From positions 62,001 to 126,000 of the forward strand of contig NZ_SWMS01000002.1 in the NCBI RefSeq assembly GCF_005146945.1: DNA of 64,000 nucleotides, read 5' to 3'. This DNA comes from Prauserella endophytica (GTDB lineage: Bacteria > Actinomycetota > Actinomycetes > Mycobacteriales > Pseudonocardiaceae). Made by a program: the position numbers and the translations under genes. Below, piece by piece: positions 17,563-24,108 of this stretch (position 1 is the first letter of the stretch; each line of letters begins with the position of its first letter). Under the pieces are notes generated by a model. The model was not told where the DNA came from, did not search any database, and saw only the letters and a list, made by a program, of their open reading frames with translations.

Positions 17563-18291
17563 ATGGACCGTTCCGTGCTCACGCGCTCCGCTCCGGAGCC
17601 CGACCGCACGTTGCGCTACGGCGACGCGCCCGAACACGTCGCCGACGCCTGGCTGCCCGGTGCCGCACGGCACCCGCTGCTGGTGTTCATCCACGGCGGG
17701 TACTGGACTCCGGAGTACGACCGCACGCACACGCGCCCGCTCGCGACGGCCCTGCGCGAGGACGGCTGGCCGGTGGTGTCCATCGAGTACCGCCGGGTGC
17801 CGGGCAAGCCGGACGACCTGGTCGCCGACGTCCGGGCCGCGCTGGCCGAGCTGCCGGGGCAGCTCGGCGCGCGCGAGGTGGTGCTCGCCGGGCACTCCGC
17901 GGGCGGGCATCTCGCCCTCTGGGCATCGTCGGTCTGCCCGCCTCCCGGCCTGCTCGGCACGCTGGCGCTCGCCCCCGTCGCCGACCTGATGCTCGCGCAT
18001 CGGCTCGGGCTCGGGGACGGCGCGGTGGCCGCGTTCCTGGGCGGGCCGCCGGACGAGCGTGCCGACCTCGACCCGGTGCGGATGGCAGCGCCGGAGCGAC
18101 CGGTCGTGCTCGTGCACGGAGCCGAGGACGGGTTGCCGGTGGCGGTCAGTGAATCCTATGTGGATACCCATCCGGTCGCGAAGCTCGTCGTGGTGCCGGA
18201 TGCCGCGCACTTCGAGGTCATCGACCCCCTCAGTGCGGCATGGCCGGCCGTGACGACGGAGCTGGCGGGGCTGGCGGCGCTCTCGTCGTGA
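17563..18291 (+). CDS. Alpha/beta hydrolase, kynurenine formamidase-like
   Basis: A 242-aa alpha/beta hydrolase with an HGGYW oxyanion motif (LLVFIHGGYWTP), nucleophile elbow GHSAGG, an acid in VHGAEDGLPV and a catalytic histidine in PDAAHFEVI. The HGGxW-GHSAGG combination is shared with yeast and animal kynurenine formamidases and related carboxylesterases. ATG 17563 with GGGAGG five bases upstream is preferred over an in-frame GTG at 17548. It closes the importer operon, 37 bp after the flavin oxidoreductase gene. It may hydrolyse the imported compound or supply the formamidase absent from the nearby kynurenine operon. Confidence 0.75.
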   Translation: MDRSVLTRSAPEPDRTLRYGDAPEHVADAWLPGAARHPLLVFIHGGYWTPEYDRTHTRPLATALREDGWPVVSIEYRRVPGKPDDLVADVRAALAELPGQLGAREVVLAGHSAGGHLALWASSVCPPPGLLGTLALAPVADLMLAHRLGLGDGAVAAFLGGPPDERADLDPVRMAAPERPVVLVHGAEDGLPVAVSESYVDTHPVAKLVVVPDAAHFEVIDPLSAAWPAVTTELAGLAALSS

Positions 18292-18923
18292 GTTGACGGA
18301 CGTTCCCCGCGAGTCCGGTGTGGACGGTCGGTGGCGTCGCCCGGCCGCCCGGTCAACCGGAGAATCACCGGTGTCGGTCCGGCTTCCGGTAGCGACGGGC
18401 TGCTCACCCGGCTCGCCGGGGTAGCACGGAGGGCGCGAGGCGCCAGGGCCCTGCTCGTCATCCGCGTCCGTACCGCGAATCCGCGCACCGGGAGCGGGCC
18501 GCTCGCGGTGCGTTCGTGTCCAGCGCGTCGGTCTCCGCTGTCACGTCGATCCGCCGCTGGACAGCCGGGAGACGCCAGCCAGTACCGCGCCCCGGCTCTC
18601 GCGGAACCCGGTATCGCCGCAAGGGTGGCCCGGAGCCGGTACCGGTATGGACCACGTGCACCGGGTTGCCCCGCCAGCTCGCTTGATCCGGAGATCCACG
18701 GCCATACCCTGAGGGTATCTCGCCGGTCCCAACAGGTGTGGTCCACCGCGAACGTCTCCTGACAGGCTCGAATCGGTTACCGGCGTGAGCGCCGTCGTAC
18801 TCGGGGACAGCTTCAACGGCCCGGTGTCTCGGGCGGTGGTGCCCGGCAGGCACAGCGGCGACGGTGACCCGGCAGGGCAAGCGCGATCGTCCGTTGCGGT
18901 GATTTGACAGGGGGCTTGGGCAG
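18292..18923. other. Intergenic region without a convincing gene
   Basis: These 632 bases hold open frames on both strands, but their predicted products are Arg/Pro/Ser-rich and lack family features or good ribosome binding sites. The notable element is the palindrome at 18704-18718. A TTGACA hexamer lies at 18904-18909, just ahead of the GTG of the next gene, but no matching -10 fits before the start. Confidence 0.6.
18704..18718. promoter_or_regulatory. Palindrome ATACCC-TGA-GGGTAT, operator-like
   Basis: A perfect 6-bp inverted repeat with a 3-base centre in an otherwise featureless gap. The form ATACCC...GGGTAT resembles operators reported for CsoR/CstR-type repressors, but no such repressor gene is visible in the window. 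It lies 206 bp before the WXG100-like gene. Confidence 0.4.
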
Positions 18924-19325
18924 GTGGCGGGTTTCGGTGCGGTTCCCGATGAGCTGCGGGAGACGGCGGGCATGATCGGCGACGCCGTCGCCGGCGTGGC
19001 CGGCATGGTCTGGCGAGGACCGAGTGGCGACTACGGCCATCCGGGGGTGCAGGCCGGCTGGGAACAGTACGTCGACCACCTGAGGCGCCAGGTCGAGGCG
19101 CTGCGGGACAAGGCGGAGGACTTCGGCGTGCGGCTCGGTGAGGCCGCTGGCAGGTACCTCGACTCCGAAACCGAGGCCGGCGGCACGCTGGGCACGTTCG
19201 GGGACGTGCTGGAGAACGACGGCGGCGCCCTCCGCGCGGTGGGCGGCGGCATCAGCGATGTCCTGAACGGTGACGACGCAGGCACGTCCGCCGTGGCCGG
19301 TGTCGGCGAAGGGCCGGTGCGCTAG
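18924..19325 (+). CDS. WXG100/ESX-like small helical protein
   Basis: A 133-aa protein starting with GTG 18924. Residues ~5-95 form amphipathic helices with a tryptophan-glycine turn at MVWRGPSGDYG and again at AGWEQYVDHLRRQVEALRDKAEDF, reminiscent of WXG100/LXG-type proteins exported by type VII secretion. The C-terminal 30 residues are Gly/Asp-rich. Its stop (TAG) shares a base with the GTG of the following T7SS-signal protein gene, so the two are likely made together and may form a secreted pair. A definite family was not recognised. Confidence 0.6.
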   Translation: MAGFGAVPDELRETAGMIGDAVAGVAGMVWRGPSGDYGHPGVQAGWEQYVDHLRRQVEALRDKAEDFGVRLGEAAGRYLDSETEAGGTLGTFGDVLENDGGALRAVGGGISDVLNGDDAGTSAVAGVGEGPVR

Positions 19326-20905
19326 TGGCTGAGCTGGGGCAGACGGACGATCCCAGTGACCTGATACCGGGCGATCCGGCGACGATCTCCAGTGATCTGC
19401 GGGAACTGGTCGGCACGATCACCACGGCCGACGAGATCAGCGCCAGGCTCGGCCGGATCGATCCGGTGCAGTGGGTCGGTGAGGCGAGTGAGGCGTTCCG
19501 GTCCGCTTTCGGCGACGAGCCGCCGAAGTGGGCGCACGTGGTCGAGGCCGCCGGCCGGGGCGGACAGGCACTGTGCGACTTCGCCGACGTGCTGACCTGG
19601 GGCCAGGGTGAGGCTCAGCGGGCGATCGAGTTGTACCACCAGGCGCAGGCCGCGAGCCGCGCCGCCGCCGCACGGTACGACGCACTGGCGCAGTCCGCCA
19701 AGGCAGGTGGGCAGACCCTCGGACCTTTCCAGGATCCCGGTGTGGCCGCCGCACAGGAGGCACAGGCCATCCTGAACGCCGCACGACAGCAGGTTGAGCA
19801 GGCCGGCGGTGAGGTGGCCAGTGCGCTCGGGTTCGAACCGGACGGCGAAGGCGGCTACACCCGGACGTTCGGCCAGAACGAGTGGGGCGCGGGGCGGCGG
19901 GAGATGGAGCGCCACTGGGACCCGGCAACGGGCCAGTGGGTCGAACAGGACCCCGGTGGCTGGCAGGAGAACGATCACGGCCGCAGCTACCGGCGTGAGT
20001 GGGGCAGCCAGGCCGACGGCCTGATGCACGACAGTATCCGCCGGACGCTCGCCGAGTTCGGCATCGAGGTGCCGTTCGCGGACGCGCTGGGCCTGAATGT
20101 GCGCAGATCCGAAACCGGAGCCGCCACGGAGTGGGTCGGTGGCGAGGCCGAGCGATCCTTTGCGGCCGGGGGGATCTCCGGCCGGGGCAGCGCGGAGGGT
20201 TCGCTACTCGGCGCCAATGCCGGTGCCTACAACGAGGTCACCGAGAACGGGGTCACCGCGGGCGCCAACGCCGAGGCGTACTTGGCGAGGGGTAGCGTCG
20301 AGGGTGAGGTCGACCTCGGCCACGGGGTCGACGCGGCCGGTTCCGCCGCCGGCATGGTCGGCGCTTCCGCCGGCGCCGAGGGCAACGTGGACGCCTTTGG
20401 CGCGCAGGGCAATGCGGAGGCGTTCGTCGGGGCACGTGCCGAAGCGGCTGGCGAGCTGAACCTGGGCCCTCACGCCGGAGTGTCAGCGAGCGGCGAGGCG
20501 ATGGCCGGCGCTGAGGCGTCCGCGCGGGGCAGCGTCGGCCTAAGCGGCGCCGAAGTCAGCGGTGAGGCGTTCGCCGGTGCCCGGGCCAGCGGCGAGGTCG
20601 GCGCAGAGGTGGCGGGCGTCGGTGCCGGTGTGAACGGCGAGGCATGGGCAGGTGTCGGCGTCGAGGGCAGCGCGCAGTTCGGCATGGGCGACGATGGCCA
20701 GTTCCACGTTGGTGCCTCGGCCGGCGCCGCGTTCGGGGTGGGTGGCAGGGTCGGCTTCGACGTGACCATCGATCCGGGCGGGGTTGCCGAGGCGGTCAAT
20801 GAGGCGGCCGGTGCGGTCGGTGGCGTCGCCTCCGATGTCCGCGAGACGGTCGGTGGTGCCCCGAGCGACATGCGTGGCGCCGTCGGTGCCGTCCTCGGCT
20901 TCTGA
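19325..20905 (+). CDS. Putative T7SS-secreted protein with Gly/Ala-rich repetitive C-terminus
   Basis: A 526-aa protein. Residues ~1-150 match the putative T7SS secretion-signal domain: DDPSDLIPGDPATISSDL, then VQWVGEASEAFRSAFGDEPP and a long helix LTWGQGEAQRAIELYHQAQA. Residues ~170-270 are polar with RMERHWDPATGQW-like text (exactly REMERHWDPATGQW). Residues ~275-500 are built from imperfect short repeats of the type GEAxAGAxA/GxV with alternating small residues, which suggests a beta-rich repetitive domain. No known toxin catalytic motif was seen. The GTG start overlaps the preceding stop. The adjacent genes may encode chaperone or immunity functions. Confidence 0.7.
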   Translation: MAELGQTDDPSDLIPGDPATISSDLRELVGTITTADEISARLGRIDPVQWVGEASEAFRSAFGDEPPKWAHVVEAAGRGGQALCDFADVLTWGQGEAQRAIELYHQAQAASRAAAARYDALAQSAKAGGQTLGPFQDPGVAAAQEAQAILNAARQQVEQAGGEVASALGFEPDGEGGYTRTFGQNEWGAGRREMERHWDPATGQWVEQDPGGWQENDHGRSYRREWGSQADGLMHDSIRRTLAEFGIEVPFADALGLNVRRSETGAATEWVGGEAERSFAAGGISGRGSAEGSLLGANAGAYNEVTENGVTAGANAEAYLARGSVEGEVDLGHGVDAAGSAAGMVGASAGAEGNVDAFGAQGNAEAFVGARAEAAGELNLGPHAGVSASGEAMAGAEASARGSVGLSGAEVSGEAFAGARASGEVGAEVAGVGAGVNGEAWAGVGVEGSAQFGMGDDGQFHVGASAGAAFGVGGRVGFDVTIDPGGVAEAVNEAAGAVGGVASDVRETVGGAPSDMRGAVGAVLGF

Positions 20906-20941
20906 CCCCGTCCGCCGGCGAGCGACGAGAGAGGTGAACAG

Positions 20942-21448
20942 ATGACCACGATGCTTCCCGTTCCGATCGAGTTCTCCCTGCCGGAGGGCTGGAGATCGGT
21001 CGACCCGGACGAGATCGGCACTCCGGAGGTCGCGTTCGTCGCGTTGCACCCTGGGGCCGGGGGCGGCGGGTTCACACCGAACATCACGATCGCCGGTGAA
21101 CTGCGGGACGCCGACGTTCCACTGTCCCGGATCGCCGAGGAGTCCATCGAACGGCTGCGATCCGGAGCGCACGAGGTGAAGGTCGGCCGCACCAGCGAGC
21201 GTGGCACGGCGTGGAACCCCGTCTACACCCAGGCGGTCCGCCTGGCCGTGGATCTGTCCGGCCAGCGGCAGCACCTGGTGCAGTACCAAGTCTTCATGGC
21301 CTTCGCGGGCGCCGGGGGACGGGCCGTTCTGCGGATCGTGCTGACCTCGCGGTTGGAGCAGTTCCCGCAGGTGATCGACGACTACCAGCGGTTCATCGAG
21401 ACCATCAGGCCGCAACAGCGCACGACAGCACCGGGAGGGATGCCATGA
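20942..21448 (+). CDS. LpqN/DUF1795-like protein linked to the T7SS effector
   Basis: A 168-aa protein without signal peptide. It opens with PVPIEFSLPEGWRSVDPDEIG and ends with LTSRLEQFPQVIDDYQRFIETIRP, a pattern seen in LpqN/DUF1795-type proteins of actinobacteria, which have a PsbP/Mog1-like fold. These are often encoded beside T7SS substrates. It starts 36 bp after the large effector gene with GAGAGGTG upstream, and overlaps the next gene by 4 bp. A role as cognate immunity protein or chaperone is plausible but not shown. Confidence 0.6.
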   Translation: MTTMLPVPIEFSLPEGWRSVDPDEIGTPEVAFVALHPGAGGGGFTPNITIAGELRDADVPLSRIAEESIERLRSGAHEVKVGRTSERGTAWNPVYTQAVRLAVDLSGQRQHLVQYQVFMAFAGAGGRAVLRIVLTSRLEQFPQVIDDYQRFIETIRPQQRTTAPGGMP

Positions 21449-21957
21449 GCGAAACGGCCAAGCGGCTGCTGCGGCGGATCGAGGCGATCGACACCGCCGC
21501 CGCGGAGAACCGGACGCGTGCGGAGGCCTACCGGCGGATGACCGAGGAGCTCGACGCGGCCACGGGCACCGCGACCTCGCCGGATGGTGTCGTGACCGTG
21601 GTCGCCGGGCCGGATGGCTCGGTCAAGGAGATCACCTTCTCCGGCCAGGTCCGCGCGGTGCAGCCCGCGGAACTGTCCGCCGGCCTCCTGCACACGATCG
21701 CGCAGGCTCGGGCCGCGGCCGCACGGGCTCAGGCGGAGATGGTGCGCCGGGTTCTCGGCGACACCGAGTTACTGGACGAGGTGCTGGCCGAGAACGCGCG
21801 CATGTTCGGCGACCAGCGGCCGGTCGATCCGGACCCGCGGGCGCCGTCGGCCGTTGCCGTCGTTCAAGACGGCAGGCCACGCCCCCGTGCGGCCGCCCGT
21901 CGTCCGCGGCCGCTGGATGACGACGGCTTCGAGGACTTCCGGGTCCTTGGCCGTTGA
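21445..21957 (+). CDS. YbaB/EbfC-family protein
   Basis: A 170-aa protein with an N-terminal helix rich in Arg/Glu (residues ~1-40), a central three-strand segment GVVTVVAGPDGSVKEITFSG typical of the YbaB/EbfC fold, a helix LSAGLLHTIAQARAAAARAQ, and a basic, disordered C-terminus (RPRPRAAARRPRP). YbaB proteins bind DNA as nucleoid-associated proteins, but in actinobacteria divergent members sit in T7SS/ESX effector loci. The ATG overlaps the upstream stop by 4 bp. Confidence 0.72.
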   Translation: MSETAKRLLRRIEAIDTAAAENRTRAEAYRRMTEELDAATGTATSPDGVVTVVAGPDGSVKEITFSGQVRAVQPAELSAGLLHTIAQARAAAARAQAEMVRRVLGDTELLDEVLAENARMFGDQRPVDPDPRAPSAVAVVQDGRPRPRAAARRPRPLDDDGFEDFRVLGR

Positions 21958-21985
21958 GCCCTCGTCACCAGCAGTCCGAAGCGGG

Positions 21986-22306
21986 TCATGTCACCGCGGT
22001 TCCCCGCCGGTGATGGCGGACCGGCCCGGCGCGCAGTGCCGGCCCCGATGGTGTGACGTGCGGGTGGACGCGGACGGGGATCTCCTGCCCATGGCCGGTG
22101 CGCTGGTGCTCGCGTTGGCGTCGGGTGTTCCGGTCGCGCAGCAGACGGTAGGCGGCGAGGACGGCGGCGAGTCGCTCGGGGTCGGGCTGGGGTCCGTCGG
22201 GATGGCAGGCGCGCACGGCCCGCCGGTAGGCCGTGGTGATCTCGGCGGTGCCGGCGCCCGGCTCAAGGCCGAGCACGGTGTGCGGGTCGGACGGGATGCT
22301 GCTCAT
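21986..22306 (-). CDS. J-domain (DnaJ-like) small protein
   Basis: A 106-aa protein whose first ~60 residues are a J-domain: PHTVLGLEPGAGTAEITTAY, then the invariant HPD motif in ACHPDGPQPDPERLAAVLAA and YRLLRD. J-domains stimulate the Hsp70 ATPase; the remaining 45 residues are basic and of no known type. It is the last gene of a minus-strand unit and overlaps the gene before it by 4 bp. Convergent with the YbaB-like gene, 28 bp apart. Confidence 0.75.
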   Translation of the reverse strand: MSSIPSDPHTVLGLEPGAGTAEITTAYRRAVRACHPDGPQPDPERLAAVLAAYRLLRDRNTRRQREHQRTGHGQEIPVRVHPHVTPSGPALRAGPVRHHRRGTAVT

Positions 22307-22674
22307 GGCGGTAGCTGTGCTGGGTTGAGGTGGCTGAGCGCGGTGTAGTAGTCGCGGGCCTCGGTGTGGGCGATGTCGAGGGATCGGCGCAGCGAGGTCA
22401 GGTGCCGGCTCGCGTGGGCGAGGTCCTCACCGGCGGGGCCGCCGTCGGCTCGACGCACCCGCTCGGGCTGGTCCGTGTGCCGGCCGGTGTAATCGGCCAG
22501 CAGCGCGACCAGGTCGGTCAGTTCCGCGGTGAGCTGGGTGAGTTCCCAGCCGGTGTCCCGCAACTGCGTCAGGCTCGCCGCCCTGGCGGGGTCGGTGGCG
22601 CGGATCGCGCGGTGGATCGCCCGGGACGTGCCGGCCAACGTGGTGGCGATCGTGGCCACTCGGGTTCTGCCCAT
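22303..22674 (-). CDS. Hypothetical helical protein upstream of the J-domain gene
   Basis: A 123-aa protein of unknown family. It looks entirely helical, with heptad-like leucine spacing in LTQLTAELTDLVALLADYTG and a second helix in HASRHLTSLRRSLDIAHTEA. GGGTGAG precedes ATG 22674. Its stop overlaps the J-domain start (ATGA), so the two products are probably made in a fixed ratio and may interact. Confidence 0.6.
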   Translation of the reverse strand: MGRTRVATIATTLAGTSRAIHRAIRATDPARAASLTQLRDTGWELTQLTAELTDLVALLADYTGRHTDQPERVRRADGGPAGEDLAHASRHLTSLRRSLDIAHTEARDYYTALSHLNPAQLPP

Positions 22675-22727
22675 CGTTGCTCACCCACGGATGTCGTGAT
22701 GCCGGGATGGCACACGGTTGCGGAGTG

Positions 22728-22904
22728 TCAGAGCCAGGGTTCGGGCTCGTCGAGCATCGGCACCTCGTGAAGCTGGTCGGCGAGGTCGGCCGGGTCGGCG
22801 TCGAGCGACCCGGCGGCCTCGGGACCATCCCCGGGTTCGGCGACCGCGGGATGGGCCGGGCGCTGCTGGTCGGCGACGTCGTGGCTGTTGGCGTGGTCCA
22901 GCAT
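22728..22904 (-). CDS. Small acidic peptide (58 aa), first gene of the J-domain unit
   Basis: GGAAGGAACC lies ahead of ATG 22904. The predicted peptide is acidic (many Asp/Glu in its C-terminal half: LDADPADLADQLHEVPML) and ends in EPWL. It lies 53 bp upstream of the 123-aa gene on the same strand. Such a size and composition could be a small regulatory protein or a precursor peptide, but no modifying enzyme is adjacent, so no function is assigned. Confidence 0.45.
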   Translation of the reverse strand: MLDHANSHDVADQQRPAHPAVAEPGDGPEAAGSLDADPADLADQLHEVPMLDEPEPWL

Positions 22905-23267
22905 GGCGGTTCCTTCCCACGTGTGCTCGGGTGTCGTGGCCGTCGCGGTGCGCGGGCTCAGGCGCTGATCTGCTCGGCCTCGCCGATCCGGCGATGGCGT
23001 TCTGCACACTTCCGAGGCTGGCCCGGCCCCGCCGCAGCCCTGGCGGGGCCGAGCCGGTGTCGAAGGGAAGCTGTCGCAAGGATTGTGCGAGAAATGCAAG
23101 GGTGCGGTTCGCACCCGCCGACCGGAGCGGGTGGGCTGCCGCCGGGTTGCGTCGCGAGGCGCGGGCCGGGAACCATCGGGTCTCGCCGGCCGGGTGGAGC
23201 GGACAGCCCACCACAACAGATCGGTTGGTGCGAGGGTATGAACCGCGGCATCACCTGCCTTCCGAGT
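22905..23267. other. Intergenic region with a GC-rich hairpin
   Basis: No gene is supported here. The region contains a perfect 9-bp stem GGCCCCGCC (23025-23033) / GGCGGGGCC (23042-23050) with an 8-base loop, which could end transcription of the minus-strand gene at 23268-23564. No T-run follows, as is common in high-GC actinomycetes. Confidence 0.5.
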
Positions 23268-23564
23268 TCACCGTTCTGCTTCCGTGGACGCGAAGGCTGG
23301 CTCTCGCGGAGGGGATCGTTGCCGGTGTCGTCCCTCCACCGCCCCGGTCACCACACCACCGCTCATCCGGGCCACGGCCGGAAGCCGCAGCGTGCGCCCC
23401 GGCCGTCGGGGGCCCGCGGATCCGGGCCGCGTCGGGGGAACAGGGGGAACGTCAGCGAAGTTGGCGGCCACGATCGCGTCGAACTCCGCGTCCAGCCACG
23501 CCGGATCAGCGCAGACCAGCTCCGCGAAGTCACTGGTCGCCGCATGGCGCGTGGTGTCCTGCAT
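23268..23564 (-). CDS. Small conserved actinobacterial protein of unknown function
   Basis: A 98-aa protein. Its N-terminal 40 residues, with ELVCADPAWLDAEFDAIVAA, resemble a family of small actinomycete proteins with a CADxxWLxxEFDAIV core. The C-terminal half is Pro/Arg-rich and probably disordered. ATG 23564 follows GGGGAG by eight bases, and a near-consensus promoter sits ~60 bp upstream. Function unknown. Confidence 0.6.
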   Translation of the reverse strand: MQDTTRHAATSDFAELVCADPAWLDAEFDAIVAANFADVPPVPPTRPGSAGPRRPGRTLRLPAVARMSGGVVTGAVEGRHRQRSPPREPAFASTEAER

Positions 23565-23603
23565 CGTCGATCACTCCCCGGCACCTCGTTCATGGACACC
23601 AGG

Positions 23604-24050
23604 TCATGTACCGCTTCTGCTAATTTCTATAGCGCGTACTGGAGCTTCTGTCAAGCCCAGGGTGGACATAAATGCCCCTTGCGACACCGGCTTCGCCCGC
23701 GGGCAGGTGGACGGCCGGTCGATGCAGCAGGCCGCGTTGGCGATGATCTGTGGTCCGGCCGAGGTGGCAGGACCCTCGTGGGCGAATGCGAGTTCGGCCG
23801 CCGCCACTGCGGTCTCGCCGAGGACCTCGCCGCGGTGGCGGCAGGACAAAATCGGCGTTCCTCCGTCGGTGGTGTCGACGAGATCGTCGTCGAGCCGTTC
23901 GGCGGAGTTCGGACTGATCAGTGTCCGGGAGGAAAGCACCACCAGTTCGTCGCGGCAGCGTGCCTCCACGGCCAACGCCCAGCCGTGCTCGCCGTTCGAA
24001 AGCCAGCGCCACGTCGAGCGCGGGAAATGGTGTCGGTCTGCTCGGAACAC
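23604..24050 (-). CDS. Possible hypothetical protein divergent from the SARP-like regulator
   Basis: A 148-codon frame starting with GTG 24050. Third-position GC is high from the start to about 23690, which supports real coding, and the text reads like a globular protein (WRWLSNGEHGWALAVEARCR). There is no good ribosome binding site, and its last ~15 codons are AT-rich and coincide with the promoter at 23626-23654. It could be a genuine gene, or the decayed remnant of a longer one: the frame stays open upstream past 24109. Confidence 0.35.
   Translation of the reverse strand: MFRADRHHFPRSTWRWLSNGEHGWALAVEARCRDELVVLSSRTLISPNSAERLDDDLVDTTDGGTPILSCRHRGEVLGETAVAAAELAFAHEGPATSAGPQIIANAACCIDRPSTCPRAKPVSQGAFMSTLGLTEAPVRAIEISRSGT
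23626..23654 (-). promoter_or_regulatory. Near-consensus sigma-70-type promoter
   Basis: On the minus strand TTGACA (23654-23649) and TATAGA (23631-23626) are separated by exactly 17 bp. The surrounding 50 bases are distinctly AT-rich for this genome. It points toward the 98-aa gene starting at 23564, giving a leader of about 55 bases. Confidence 0.7.
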
Positions 24051-24108
24051 AGATATGGGTTCGTGCGCCCGTAGACAGACGCGGCCGAGGATCCTACGGT
24101 CCGGAATT

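Noticed and set aside
18331-18762. 143-codon plus-strand frame in the 18.3-18.9 kb gap
   Set aside because: Arg/Ser/Pro-rich product without family features, no ribosome binding site, and a competing frame on the other strand of equal quality.
19870-20900. Gly/Ala-rich repeats as a possible silk-like or PE_PGRS protein
   Set aside because: The N-terminus is a T7SS-signal type domain, not PE, and the repeats are too irregular for a structural silk-like protein.
23284-24108. In-frame upstream extension of the SARP-like protein
   Set aside because: The extension is antisense to other candidate genes, has no domain similarity, and the winged-helix domain begins right after GTG 24109.
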